Shown piece by piece: positions 1 through 11,733 of a DNA stretch of 64,000 nucleotides; the stretch's first letter is position 1, and every line of letters begins with the position of its first letter. This DNA comes from Cymodocea nodosa. Lineage: Eukaryota; Streptophyta; Magnoliopsida; Alismatales; Cymodoceaceae. Under the pieces are notes generated by a model that did no database searches, was not told where the DNA came from, and saw nothing but the letters and a program-made list of their open reading frames with translations. The position numbers and the translations under genes are program-made. Where the stretch lies: assembly GCA_036874045.1 (NCBI GenBank), contig CM072344.1, positions 7,722,501 through 7,786,500 of the forward strand, in the 5' to 3' direction.

Positions 1-1120
1 CAGAGAAAAAGGAAAGAGTGAAAATTTGAATTTAACATATAATCACACTACCAGAGTAAATTATACTTTAAAGTGAATTCTGGAAAACAGATGTTTTGAG
101 TCTTTTTACAATGACTATAGGCATTGGGTAGCAGCATTTAAACACCACTGCAATTGGAAATCCATTAGACCAAACTTTGGAAGCAAACTAGACAAAAGTA
201 ACATTGCCAAAGGAGACAATAAGTTCTGTTGAAAGAATGCCTGTAAACGCAAGAAAGGGAGAGGAATATCAAAAATTACCACTGTAGTAAAAGGACGAAA
301 AATGATCATTTAAAAGCCATTTAAATGTTTTTCATCCTAATCCATTTGACTTTTGGAATAATGCATGAAAGCAACCAATTTTCTGTTTAATTAGTAATTT
401 TTCATGTTTTGAGTAGAAACAACCATTTCTTTTTGCTTTTGGCCGTTTAAATGATCAGTTTTTGACTTTATTGCCTTCATCTATTGAATTGCTTTCATTG
501 ATATAATTTCAGTATTTTGATAATCTATTTTTCTGTTTATAACTTTAATTTTATTTGTTTAAGTATACATTCTTGAATGACTATTAAAAATAACAAAAAT
601 ATGTTTTTGAAATTGCATTACATGCAATCAAATTATAATTTGTTTTATTCAATTATTTTGATGGTTGTGATGCTTCTATTTTGTAGATATATTTCCATTA
701 AAATGTTTTAGATCTTTCTTGGATATCTAATCAGTTCCAACAAAGCTCTGGTTAAGTCCTATAAAGCATTGGGTGTACCAAGTTGTCATTGCCCAAAAAA
801 TAGGCAAGTGATGCCTAGGTACCTGCCTTAACTATGGCTTTAATATTTCTTTATATATTGATAATGTCCATTGATACTTTCTTAAGATTAATGCATGTAT
901 AATAATGCAATATTATTTAGTAATGCTTTATTTTTTCAATATAAATCATAAAATATGAATGAATCTAAAAGAATGACTAATTAATCAAGGCAGGTCACTT
1001 GGTACCCTAATAACCTTTCATCGCAAACACTTGAAAGTGGCAAGTAGAGAATAAATAAAACTAAAAAACAATCTAAGCAAGAAAACAAATATGATAAAAT
1101 GATAAGAAATTAGAGCCCAT
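1..1120. other. Unassigned AT-rich DNA
   Basis: I see no convincing gene, LTR or RNA gene here. Open frames are short and lack recognisable motifs. The stretch is AT-rich like the rest of the window and may be intergenic sequence or very old transposon debris. Confidence 0.4.
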
Positions 1121-1121
1121 T

Positions 1122-1336
1122 ACAGCACACATCATTTGACTCAACCAATGTAATGAAATGGCTTTGACTCATATTACAAACAATACATAGCTTTGACTCA
1201 TATTACAAACAATACATACATGGTAGAGATCCCAAAGCCATTGGTGGTAAGATCAATCTCTACTATTTTTCTATTGTTTGTATTATGAGTTAGAGCCATT
1301 TTATTCCATTGGTTGGGTCAAACAATGTGTGCTATG
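1122..1336. mobile_element. MITE-like inverted repeat
   Basis: The outer arms (about 1122-1185 and 1272-1336) are imperfect reverse complements over roughly 65 bp, including agcacaca...tcaaccaatg on the left and its complement on the right. The inner part repeats the pairing (tggtagagat against atctctacta), so most of the 215 bp can fold on itself. A 30-bp stretch of the left arm is tandemly duplicated (about 1161-1220). There is no coding capacity. The size and symmetry fit a non-autonomous DNA-transposon derivative. I could not define a target duplication or assign a superfamily. Confidence 0.6.
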
Positions 1337-1360
1337 TTAAGAAATATTCTCTAGGCAGAA

Positions 1361-2200
1361 TGTTCATATTAGATTTTGATGATGAAAAACTTAGTATAAA
1401 ATTAAAGATTAGACAAATACATACATTTAAGTCTCCATATGTTCTATGAACATTCAATCACTTTGGTTGTTAAGTATCCGTAAACCAAAGGATGATTTAT
1501 TACACTAACAAAAGCATAGGGAATAAGTCTCTGAATATACTAGACATATTCGGTCACTTAGGTTGTTAAGTATCCATAAACCAAAGGATGATTTATTACA
1601 CTGACAAAAACATAGGAAATAAGTCTCCAAATATACTAAGTATCTTCGATCACATAGAAAGATAAGTATCCATAAATTAAACAGTGTATAATTGATGATG
1701 GACGAAAATAGAAGTTAAGTCTCCAGATATGTTAGACATTTTCGGTCACATAATAGTTTAGTATCTGTGAACTAAATTGTGTATGGTTAAAGAACGAAAA
1801 CTTAAAAGTTAAATTTCTAGATATTCTAGGAATCTTCAGATATATAGACCGATAAGTGTCCATCAACAAAATGATTAAGTGTCACTCAATAAAAACATTT
1901 CTTTGAACACTTTAAGACTCTTTCAAACACTTAAATCATTATCCATTAACTAACTTGAAATGTTTTATAAAAAGAAAACTTGTGTCTAACTCTCTAATTA
2001 TTCCAAGTATATTCAATCATATACAGAGTTATATGCCTATCATCTTGACTAATTTATATACTAACTATTCGTGCATTTTCTTCTTTCAACCTGCAAGCAA
2101 ATTTTAAGGACTGATTAATATTATCTATTGAAACTTTTTAATGTCTTGAATTATTGTAGATTTTGCAGGTCATATTATAGGTTGTTACAACCACTTTAAG
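1361..2200 (+). repeat. Presumed 5' LTR of element A
   Basis: It begins with TGTT and the ...GATTTTGATGATG stretch typical of the copia LTRs here. Most of its first 500 bp is a tandem array. The 3' boundary is uncertain because I find no primer-binding site; gag-like coding begins near 2215. Confidence 0.45.
1429..1870 (+). repeat. Tandem repeat, 96-bp period, about 4.6 copies
   Basis: Units start with aagtctc or a variant at 1429, 1525, 1621, 1717 and 1811, giving spacings of 96, 96, 96 and 94 bp. Each unit contains a 'tcggtcac' region followed by 'taagtatccgtaaac' or a variant. The first two units are nearly identical and later ones diverge progressively. The array lies in the presumed U3 region of LTR A and contains the same TATCCG-type words that fill the other LTRs. 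Confidence 0.85.
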
Positions 2201-2214
2201 GAAAGCATATTAAA

Positions 2215-3040
2215 AATGGCAAGAAGATATGATGCAATCAATTTTATAGATTGAAAAATCATGAATGATTTAGAAACTTTGCAGCATATAAAATATAATA
2301 ACGAGACAATTGATAAAAGCATATTAAAAAATTTTAACGAAATGTTTATCATATTTATAGTTAACTAATTTCCTTATCTTTAGTGTTGGTTGTTTCTCTA
2401 TGTAGAATTGCATATGAAGTTTGACATGTTCTGAAAATGACTTATGAAGAAACAAATCAAGTTAAAGAAACTAAAATAAACATTCTACTAAGAAAATATG
2501 AAATGTTTAAAATGAGAGAAAAAATCTATTACTGATATGATGTCTGGATTCATTGAAATGATTAATAACTGAAAAGTTGTAAGAAAAAATTTTCTATACG
2601 TGAGTAGATATCAAAAGTACTGAGAAGTCTTACAACTGAGTGAAAATAAAAATCTACTTTCATTCAAGATACAAAGGACTTGAAGATATATACACTAGAA
2701 GACTTGTAGGAAATCTTACAAATGAAAGACTAGAAAAAGGAGGAAAGAGAAACCTTTAAAATGTTAGGAAGGAAGAAAGAAATTACTTTAGAAACTTAGT
2801 CTAAAAAATCAACTAAAAATCTACTTGAAAAGCTAACATATGTGATAAGGAAATTCTAGAAGAAAGGGAATAATAATCTTAAAAGTGAAAAATTTTCAAC
2901 TTCTACTTGTTTGAACTGCAACAAACATGGTCATTACCAAAAGAACTGTCCACTCCTAAAGCAAGAAAACAAAAAGAAGGAAAAGCAAAAAAAATATTAT
3001 AAGAAAGATACATTTAGAAAGAATAAAACTTTTCTAGTGA
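2215..3040 (+). pseudogene. Copia gag (element A), decayed
   Basis: Translation in shifting frames resembles the UBN2-type gag of copia elements C and D, including the stretch matching 'VKETKINMLIHKYQLFKM' of D. A nucleocapsid zinc knuckle, CLNCNKHGHYQKNC (C-x2-C-x4-H-x4-C), is intact at 2908-2949, followed by a Lys-rich tail. Numerous stops and frameshifts rule out a full Gag. The family role is capsid formation and RNA packaging. Confidence 0.7.
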
Positions 3041-3960
3041 CATAAGATGACTCCAATACATTTAAGACATCAGTAGATTCAAGTTCTAAAGGATCTGATT
3101 CAGAGTCATCAAATAAGAAAGAATTGGCTAATATGTGTTTTATGACACATATAGATGAGGTACATTCTAATTCAAATATTATTTCTGATTCAAATAATGA
3201 TTCTAATATATTTGAAATTAATGAAAAGGATTATAATAAACTATTAAAAGAGTTTAATAACTTGAAATTTGAATTTGAAGCTGTTTAAGAAAAACTCAAA
3301 AGAAGTAATAAATTAGTTAGAAGATTAGAAAAAGAGAATGAAAGTTATTATCTGAATTGAAAAAAATAAAAGAATCTACTTATGAAAATAATCCAAAAAT
3401 ATATAAAGTTTGTAGAAAGAAAATTAATGAATTGGAAGTAGACTTAACTAGATTAGCTACTAATGAAAACAATAAAAATCAAAATGATCTGGTTGCTAAA
3501 ATAACTAAATTAGAAAATGATAATGTTGAATTAGTTAATGAAGTCAAAAGACAATTTGAAAGAAATAGACAACTACAAAGTGAATTATTTAATATAACGT
3601 GTGAACTGAAAGAAAGATCTACTGAAAAGAATCTGTTAAAGAACGAAAATTTTAAATTAGAAAAAGAAAATGATAATTTGAAATATAAACTGATGTAATT
3701 TACTAAAGATGACAAAACTTTATGTAAAATAATTAATAGTCAAAAGATATTTAGTGATAAAACTGAAATTAGATATGTTGCATCTTCTTCATCTTATTCT
3801 GCTGAAAATGATTCATTTGTGAGTAAAAGAGACTCTTATGGCAATGAATTTTTGAAATCTATATCTAACAGTAAGTGTATTTATGTTATGAAAAATAAAA
3901 TTAATAAAAATAAACTTTGGATGTCTAAAAAGAATAGATTTAACATTTTTATTGCTAACT
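3041..3960 (+). pseudogene. Gag-pol linker with coiled coil (element A)
   Basis: The clearest piece is an open frame at 3357-3698 rich in Glu, Lys, Asn and Leu with heptad-like spacing, a likely coiled coil. Coiled-coil linkers at the matching place occur in element C (38143-38613) and element D (51827-53107), between the zinc knuckle and protease. This arrangement is usual in SIRE-type copia elements. The function of the linker is not established. Flanking sequence is interrupted by stops. Confidence 0.6.
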
Positions 3961-4029
3961 TCAATGGACTTAAGAAACATTGAATACCAAAAACAATGAT
4001 TTTGACTTAGCTTATAGATTAAAAATAAA

Positions 4030-5560
4030 TTAGCAAGATAGGTTATAATTGCAAGGCATTAAGCCACATGACTGGAGATAGAACTATCCTACTGAACATT
4101 AAAGAAATAAATAAAGATATTGTTAAATTCAGCAACAATCCAAAAAGGTAACATTGTAGGAATAGGTTTTGTTAATATTTTTGATAAAGTAACTATAGAT
4201 GATGTCTTATTAGTTTTAATATTAGAACATAACTTAATTAGTATATCTCAATTAACTGACAAAGACTTTACTATTTTATTTAAAGCAAATAAATATTTTG
4301 TTATTGATGAAAAATCTAATGAAATTAAATTTATTGTATCTAGAAAAGGTGATATGTGCTTCTTAAATCTGCCTAATAATGTGTTGAATATTGATTCTTG
4401 TTTAATAGTCTTTAATGATGATACATGGTTATAGCATAATAGATTAGAACATGAAATAGTTAAATAAGTTAGCAAATAAGAATCTAGTTGAAGATCTACC
4501 TAAGATTAAATTCAAGAAGCACAAGACTTGTGGGATATGCAAATTGGGAAAACAAAAGAAAAACTCATTTAAGACTAGAAAATTAGTTATGAAAAAAAAA
4601 AATTTAGAGTTAATTCACATGGATATTTTTAGACTTACTAGAACAGCAAGGTTAGGCGGAAAGAAGTATATCCTAGTATTAATTAATGATTACTCTAGAT
4701 TTACTGAAGTAATATTTATTGTACACAAAAGTGAAGTAGTTGAATTTAAAAAATTCTACAAGAAAGTGCAAAATGAAAAATAGTTAACTATACAGAGAAT
4801 AAATAATGATCATGATGGAAAATTTGAAAATAAAGAGATGAATAAATTTTATGAAGAACTAAGTATAGATCATAAATATCCATTTTCTAGAACTCTTTTA
4901 CAAAATAATGTTATTGAAATGAAAAATAGATATCTTTAAGAAATAACCAAAACAATGATAAATGAACATAATATTGCTTATTATTTTTAAGTTAAAACTG
5001 TTAACACTGCATGTTATGTGTTAAACAAAATTTCAATTAGATCTATTCTAGAGAAAACACCTTATGAAAATTGAAATGGAAGACTACCCAAAATCTCATA
5101 TTTGAAGTCTTTTGGTTGCACTACTTCATATTAAATATAAAGGACAGTAAAGGCAAGTTTGAAGTTAAATCCGATGAAGGTATATTTCTCGGCTACTCTT
5201 CTAGACATATAGAATATTCAATAAAATTAGTAAAGTAGTTGAAGAATCTATGCATATTAGTTTTGATGAAAATTCCAAAGTTGATTCTATATCTAAAAGA
5301 AAAGCAGTTAGAAGTAGTGACAATGATGAGCAATTAATACCAAATAAATCTCAAAATAATCCTCCTACCACTAATCGTTCCCAAGAAACTAAATTTTTTT
5401 CTCACCATCCTAGAGAACTAATTATTGGAGATGTTTATAAGGGTGTGCAAACAAAATTCAAGGTAAATATGAGTGGATAATATACTTTTCTTTCAGAAAT
5501 TGAACCTAAAAATATCAATGAGACAATTGATGATGAATTTTAGGTAAATATGTAGTTTGT
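4030..5560 (+). pseudogene. Copia protease-integrase (element A), decayed and truncated
   Basis: A protease trace is visible near 4060 (ALSHMTGDRT, matching the SxHMTG part of the protease start). The pre-integrase region lies at 4120-4434, and integrase with its LxHMDxF and DYSRF motifs at 4544-4783. The integrase C-terminal linker (HHPRELIIGDVYKGVQTK) is at 5250-5480, and a final match to the DDEFW motif at about 5530-5545 has TAG in place of Trp. RT does not follow. It is non-functional: many stops, and the integrase core lies in several frames. Confidence 0.75.
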
Positions 5561-5569
5561 CCCTTAATG

Positions 5570-5947
5570 AAAGGCATACTTGAGCTTTCACCCCCGTTTA
5601 CACAACAGAGCCACCCCCAGATAAGTTTCTCAAAAGCCACGATGACTCTCAAGAGCAGAGCAGGACAATAGACATGTGGAGAGTAGGTAAGTTCAGAAGA
5701 ATACTCTTAATAAGTGTTAGGAACAGAACACAATTATACAACTAAAATCGGAGAACATAACCTAATGCTCAATAAAATCAGCCTCAGAAAGTACAAAGCC
5801 AAAGAAAACGCTTTAATGCCGGATTGATAACATTGGATGGCAGAAACACCCACCAAAGACATGAAATAAAGCCCATAGTCATCATCGAATTCCAGAAAGA
5901 TGTCAAAAAGTTCTAGAACAGCGTACAAAAAAGAGAAACTTCCGTAC
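5570..5947 (-). other. Retained intron sequence of the LLPH-like fragment
   Basis: Immediately after the exon, on the minus strand, there is a good splice donor (G|GTACGG at 5948/5947). About 350 bp of sequence follows with no coding resemblance to the expected Lys/Gly-rich second exon. I therefore read it as intron, which argues against a processed retrocopy. The far side abuts the broken copia element A. Confidence 0.45.
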
Positions 5948-6185
5948 CCAAGCCAGTGGAGACAGATATCGTTGGGGCGTTATAAGCAGAATCCAACATT
6001 TCGTCGTCCCCATTCCCATCAGCATCATTGCTTTCCTTGGTCCGCACTGGGACCTTAGGAGCAGCAAAGGCGGTTTCAAGAGCGGCGAGTTTGGCGGCTT
6101 CCTTCTTGTCGTAGAACGGCTCCACCAGTTCTCTCCTGATCGCCCTCAGCCTCTTTTCCCTCTTGGACCGGAGGGATTTAGCCAT
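5948..6185 (-). pseudogene. LLPH-like nucleolar protein, first exon only
   Basis: The exon starts at ATG 6185 and encodes MAKSLRSKREKRLRAIRREL, then VEPFYDKKEAAKLAA, a Pro/Val patch and an acidic stretch (DADGNGDDEM). The N-terminus matches the plant relatives of LLPH ('learning-associated protein' homologue), small basic nucleolar proteins linked to ribosome biogenesis. It ends at a GT donor after 79 codons plus one base. The Lys-rich C-terminal exon expected in the family is not found on this strand within 5 kb downstream; copia element A lies there instead. The base composition is clearly less AT-rich than its neighbours. Most likely a gene broken by a transposon or a rearrangement. A very long intron, with exon 2 outside the window, cannot be excluded. 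Confidence 0.7.
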
Positions 6186-6202
6186 CACGCCGCCAATTAG
6201 GA

Positions 6203-6213
6203 ACTAGGGTTTT
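6203..6213 (-). promoter_or_regulatory. Telo-box-like element in the LLPH 5' leader
   Basis: On the minus strand this reads AAACCCTAGTT, 18-28 bp upstream of the ATG. AAACCCTA telo-boxes are common in promoters and leaders of plant ribosomal-protein and ribosome-biogenesis genes, which fits the identity of the exon. Confidence 0.55.
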
Positions 6214-6289
6214 GGCGGTAGCAAAGGCCGGAGAAGAAAACCAGTAGTATATGTAACCGGGTTAAATGTAGCTGAGTTTCATTGGAAAA

Positions 6290-7080
6290 AATATCTGTCA
6301 TAAAGGAAAAGTTCTGAAACTTTTTGATTTAGAGAGTGTTTATATCAGAAAAATTTAAAAAAAAATTAAAAAAAGTGAGAAAATTTATAGAAAAAAGAAA
6401 GTAAAAAAAGGCATTTTCTTTTTCTTTTGTTATTTACCTCTACTGAAAAATTATAAAATTTAAAATTTATATTTTTATGTATAAGTAAAAATTTGAAAGA
6501 AATATAATTTAAATTTTAATGAGTATATAAATGTAATTAACCTTACTTTTCCTTAAATATTATGAAAATGACCCTGTGAATAAGAAGGAATCCAACCAAC
6601 TAATTAAGAAAGTTGTGTGGTTAATAATCCCTTCCATTGATAAAGTTGATCTTTATGGGCTTTTATTGTTTATCTTATTAAAATTAAGAATTTGTTAGTG
6701 CATGACAAAATATTCAAACACAAAGAAAATGAAAAGTTTAGAATTATTAGAAATGGAATATTTGAAAAGTCAAAATTCTTAAGAAGTTTAGTACATGTCT
6801 TAGAAAGTTTAGTACATGTCTTGGAAGCATACATAATTTAGAAAGACTTGTTTGAGGTAATTTAACTATACTTCAAATTATATAATTATTATGCTCTTAA
6901 ATTTACTACAAGTGCATAAGTTCAAATCTAATTAACTTGTAAATATGAGTTTGTCCTAAGGAGCGAGAAATTTGGTTTAGATTCCTAAATATAACACTAC
7001 TAAATTAATTCTCCATCAAATGATTATCAAAGTCTCATTTTGTTATTTTCTTAAGTCTAATATATCTAAAATGTAACTAA
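6290..7080. other. Unassigned AT-rich DNA
   Basis: Very AT-rich with A and T runs and no coding evidence. It lies between the LLPH fragment and the repeat-bearing spacer of element H. It may be host intergenic DNA or the decayed end of H; I cannot tell which. Confidence 0.35.
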
Positions 7081-7089
7081 TGAATGTAG

Positions 7090-7560
7090 TCCATTGATAT
7101 TAGGTTAACCAATGGACTTACTTCATTGGTAAACTCTTTAACATTTTTTTCATTATTTTTCTTTCCATTCACGATACAATACTTAACACAAAATTGCATG
7201 CATATTGAAGTTGATAAAAAACACAACATTGGAAAACAAAGATATCATCACAATTCACATTGATTTCATAGATAGATAAGGTGTTAACATAATGTGATCA
7301 AATAAAATCTTATTCGTAGAGAAAAGAATAATTGCTCTACTAATTTCATAGATTAACTTCATTGGTTATAACTAACTCAATGGAGTTACCTTAGTTATTA
7401 TTCCTAATTTAATGAACTAACCTCATTGAGTTAACAATTAACTCAACAGACTAACTCAAACTTCTAATCCTTAACTCTACATATTAATTTCATTAAGTTA
7501 CAGATAACTCAACAGAGTAACTCCATAGAGTTAACACTTAGGCAATTTTCCACTAATAAA
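7090..7560 (-). repeat. Hairpin-bearing spacer of element H
   Basis: This stretch holds several diverged AGTTA/TAACT inverted motifs (for example gagttaacaattaactcaac and gttacagataactcaacaga). On the minus strand it follows the accessory ORF end, exactly as the spacer at 19915-20110 does in element B. Minus-strand wording such as 'taagtgttaactc' also matches B. It supports assigning this side to the same element as 26881-32587. Confidence 0.55.
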
Positions 7561-7896
7561 CATGCTTTTCAAATTAACTTATATACTTCATTTCTACATA
7601 ATATCAACATGATTACAATTAAATAGGTATTCATTCCTACAATTAAATTTACGTTGATATGGAAAAATCGATATCATTTCACTTCATTTTTAATTATCAT
7701 ATTTCACACAGTACCTTAATTCTTTAAACAAGTATATATGTATGGGATCTAAATACAACTTTGCATTAATTCCTTTCATTTTCAATCATTGTAAACAACA
7801 AGTTGATTCTCAAAAAAAACATATATATATATATATTTCAATTTTTGCATACAGAATATTTAGATATTGTATAATGCAAATAGATGATTAATATAT

Positions 7897-8338
7897 TTAT
7901 TTTCTTTTCCTTAATTCATCTACTTCCTTCTAGAACTTTTCCAATTATAATTCTAATTGATCTATATGATCTAAAGCTCTTGAGGGTTCTCCAAAAGGTA
8001 CAGTAGTAGAAGTGGTAGCATAATGCTCATAACTTCTGAGTTCTTTCATAAAGATGACTTTGGATCTAATCTTCTTTATTGTCCATCTTGTAAAATCAAT
8101 TCCTTCACTCATTAATACTAGTATCAAGTCTCCAAAGAATAGTTTCTTCTTTGTAGATCTGATCTTGGATAGGAATTTTATTAACAATTGCATACGTAGC
8201 CAACTTTACAAATTGATTTAGTTAAATATCATGACCATGTCTTTGATAGACATTTGTAATTAAAATGTTGGCTATCATATGTGTCTTTCCTTTCAAGTAC
8301 TTCATTTTATTTAGTAGTGGCACAAGAGGGTCGATGGT
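7897..8338 (-). pseudogene. Accessory 'FEFQGL' ORF, C-terminal part (element H)
   Basis: The minus-strand translation from 8338 reads DPLVPLLNKMKYLKGKTHM, then ANILITNVYQRHGHDI, then KKLFFGDLI and FTRWTIKKIRSK, and ends DELRKRK-stop at 7897. It aligns along its length with the C-terminal 150 residues of the accessory ORF in element B (17262-19490). The upstream part continues at 26881-28550, so the ORF was split by the gypsy LTR insertion starting at 8339. Joining the two flanks restores reading across the site (C-L-A-I | D-P), and a 5-bp duplication marks the insertion. Function unknown. It has frameshifts and is not functional. Confidence 0.8.
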
Positions 8339-10825
8339 TGTTTAGAATGAAAAAGTGCATAATATTAACGGTTAAATAATGGGTAATTGCATAGTATTTA
8401 GTTTATCATATGAGAATTAAGCCATTATGTTATAATTGCACTATTATTTGCTTTAATGAAAGAATCTGCATAATTTTAGGGAATTAATGTTAATTAAATA
8501 CATTTCTACACTATCGGTGAGTTACAAGCTTTTTAATTCCTAAGTATTTGAATTGTCTGTTATTTAAGAGAGTTACATTTCATGTACCAAATAGTTACGT
8601 TTTAAATGCTTAAAGAATATTTTATTATTTTCTAGAATATATGTGTTGAAACATTAATACATGACTTAAGTGGATTTTTGGTAAGTTAGATGCTAACTAT
8701 CCAAAATGTGTTTAAGCATTAGATAATTAGGTTTGCAAGTATCTGAAATACCTTTTTATTATAAAACTGACTAAGGACACGTGTCGCAATCTAGAAACTT
8801 GACTTAAGTTATCTTTCAGAAGGTTAAGTGCTAACTATTCAAAATACATGTGAGTTTCGAATACTTATAGTTGTAACTATCTGAAACATCTGAACTCGTT
8901 AAGTTAGAATTATGCACGTGTTGAAATTAAATGCTTTATTATGTCACATGAGCTGCACATGTATAACTCATTAAGTTAGCATAACTATACACATTGAATT
9001 ACTTGAATATACACTAAGGTAACACGTTGTGTTAGTGTTATAAGCTTATAAGTTATTTCTTTATTGTACGTATTTTATAGTTAAATCAACGAAGTAAGTC
9101 TATTGAGTTACACTAACTCCATAGATTATTTATTTTCTAACATGCCACTATAGTAGTTGTAGAAATAGAAAATTCGAAGGAAAGCCATGATTACACGTAT
9201 CACGTAAGAATTAAATCGTGGAATAAAGAAGAAATCACCATCATTGATATGAATGAAGGAAATCCAACTGATCATTTAAGTAGAAACAGTTACTACTGAA
9301 AGAAATATAAAAGAAGAGGAGAAAGACGAAGGAAGTGTGTGTGAGGTGGAGGACCACGCTAATTGTAAGAAGTGTCGGAAGTTCTCTGAAGCTCCACAAC
9401 ACCACCAAAATCACCAACCATCAAAGGTCTATGAAGATACTTTTTAGATGTCGGGTTGATTCTGAGCCAAACACAGTGACTAACAACCATTGTGAGGAGT
9501 GATCCATCGCAGGAAGGGAAGCCATTTTCACCAAGCACCGACTCATATCTTAGGAGATCGTAAAGCTTCTAGCTTTGGTTTCGAGTTGATGCTAGTATGC
9601 TAAAGAGGAGATCAACTTACAAGTCTTGGTTCACGATTCTATAGGGAGAGGAGGTAAGATTGTAAGTGATTAAGTTTTCAATGGTATAATCGCATCGCAT
9701 GTAGTGACAGAAGTTTTTACTGTCAATAGAAATTTTTACATTTCACCTTTCATTCATCTTCAGAAACATATCAAAACAAAATACCAAAAACAACTAATTT
9801 TCTATGTTTACATTTGTATTAAAGTATTGTCTTATTTGTTTTGTATCGTGATTAATGTTATCAATGTTAGTATTATGAATGTTTTATGTTTGTTTGATTC
9901 AGAATATAGAAAATAGTTTTATTATTTACTAAAATTGATTCGTCCAAGATATTTAAATATCATAATAGTTACTGTTTAAAATATCTGAATGTTAGTGTTG
10001 CTTAATGACAAATCTCAGATTAATTAACATTAAAAAGCTTAATTGATGTTATTTACATTTTATGGAATTGCCCAATAGATGGCTGAATTTCCTTGTGAAT
10101 AACAATATTTAACTAGAAATGTAGGCTCGTAGAGTTAACTTAAATCCATGAGGTTAGTTTGTTGAGTGTTTAGAATGAAAAAGTGCATATTATTAACGGT
10201 TAAATGATGGTTAATTGCATAGTATTTAGCTTATCATATGAGAATTAAGCCATTATGTTATAATTGCACTATTATATGCTTTAATTGAAGAATCTGCTTA
10301 ATTTTGGGGAATTAATGTTAATTTAGTACATTTATGAATTGTCGGTAAATTGCAGGCTATGAAATTCTTAAGTATCCGAAAATGCATTTGAGCATCGGAT
10401 AGTTATACTTGTAACTCTCCGGAATGTTATTTTATGTTTAAACTGCTGCTGACACGTGTTGAGAGCTGGTAGATTTACTTACGTTATAACTTGTTAAGTT
10501 AGTATAACTGCACGTGTTGAGTTACATGAAAATACACTAAGACAACACATTAGGTTAGCGTTATAAACTTAAGTTGTTATTTTTGCACGTGTTTTATAGT
10601 TAAATCAACGAAGGAAGTCCGTTGAGTTATCTGTAACTCCACGGACTATATATTTTCTAATATGCCACTATAGCGGTTGCAGGAACAGACAATTGGAAGG
10701 AAAAATCATGTTTGCACGTATCACGCAGGAATTCAATCGCGTAGGGAAAAAGAAATCATCGCCGTTGATCTAAAGGAAGGAAATCCAACTAACCATTCTA
10801 GTAGAAGCAGTTACCACTGAACAAA

Positions 10826-10832
10826 TATAAAA
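10826..10832 (+). promoter_or_regulatory. TATA box of LTR B
   Basis: TATAAAA in the context aaatataaaag. It is conserved at the same place in the other plus-strand gypsy LTRs (near 9303, 25460 and 43993), followed in each by a purine-rich tract and a GC-richer leader. Confidence 0.6.
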
Positions 10833-11674
10833 GAAAAGAAGAAAAAAAAAAAAGAGTGTGATCGATGGACGACCAGTGTATACAGAGGAGGAGCACCGAG
10901 CTTTCTACAGATAGTATCGGCGATTCTCTGAAGTATCACACCAACCATCGTATCACCACTATAATCACCAATCATCGGAGGTCTGTGAGGATACTTGCCT
11001 GATGTCAAGTCGATTCCGAGCCAAACATAGTGCTTGACAACTACTGTAAGCAGTGATCGCGTCGGAGGAAGGGAAGACATTTTCACCAAGCGCCGACTCA
11101 TATTTCAGGAGATCGTAAAGCTTTTAGCCTTGGCTTTGGGTTGATGCCTGTATGCTAAAGAGGAGATCATCTTGCAATTCTAGACTCGTGATTCTATAGG
11201 GAGAGGAGACAGAATTGTAAGTGGTTCAATTTTCAGTGGTATAATCGTGTTACAAGTAGTGTTGGAAGTATTTACTGTCAAGTGAAATTACTTTACATTT
11301 CACCTTTCGCCCATCACATCAAAACAAAAATACCAAAAACAATTTATCTTTGTTTGTATGTTGTATTTGAGTGTTGTATCATGATTAATGTTATCTGTAT
11401 CAATTTTATGATTGTTTTATGTTAGTTTTAATTTTACAGTTTACTGAAATTGGTTTGTACAAAACAACTTAAAGATTTTAATGGTTACTGTTTGAATCAT
11501 CTGAATGTTAGTATTGCATAATGATAAATCCAATGTTAACTAGCATTAAAAAGCTTAATTGATGTTATTTACAATCTATGGAATCGCCCAATGGTTGGCC
11601 GAATTCCTTTGTAATTAGCAGTATTATAAAGAAGAGACAGGCTCGTAGAGTTAACTTAAGTCCACGAGGATAGT

Positions 11675-11733
11675 CTGTTGAGTTATCCATAACTCAACGA
11701 ACTTAGTCCGTTGAGTTAATTGTAACTCAACGG
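11675..11733 (+). repeat. Paired hairpins at the end of LTR B
   Basis: Two adjacent inverted repeats. The second (11708-11733) is perfect: arms ccgttgagtta and taactcaacgg with a 4-nt loop. The first (11675-11700) has arms ctgttgagtta and taactcaacga. The same units recur in every spacer between the downstream ORFs of element B. Confidence 0.85.

Larger units (their letters stand above)
1361..5560 (+). mobile_element. Ty1/copia retrotransposon remnant A
   Basis: A plus-strand copia element in advanced decay. The left end (tgttcatattagattttgat) resembles the LTR starts of elements D and E, which share the ...TTTTGATGATG stretch. It then runs through gag with a zinc knuckle, a coiled-coil linker, protease, integrase and the integrase-to-RT linker. 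Homology stops at about 5555-5570, next to an LLPH-like exon on the other strand. Nothing matching RT, RNase H or a 3' LTR follows. No primer-binding site is recognisable and many stops and frameshifts are present, so this is one of the oldest elements in the window. Confidence 0.75.

Noticed and set aside
115-309. Leu/Phe-rich minus-strand open frame
   Set aside because: No motif, no supporting context; AT-rich composition makes such frames common.
5734-5928. Minus-strand open frame of 64 codons after the LLPH exon
   Set aside because: Falls in the presumed intron and has no homology signal.
10811-11101. Minus-strand open frame of about 96 codons repeated at 25451-25738 and in part at 44090-44275
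   Set aside because: Antisense to the transcribed leader of gypsy LTRs. It is broken in the 43008 and 8339 copies and has no recognisable domain; openness probably reflects the higher GC content.
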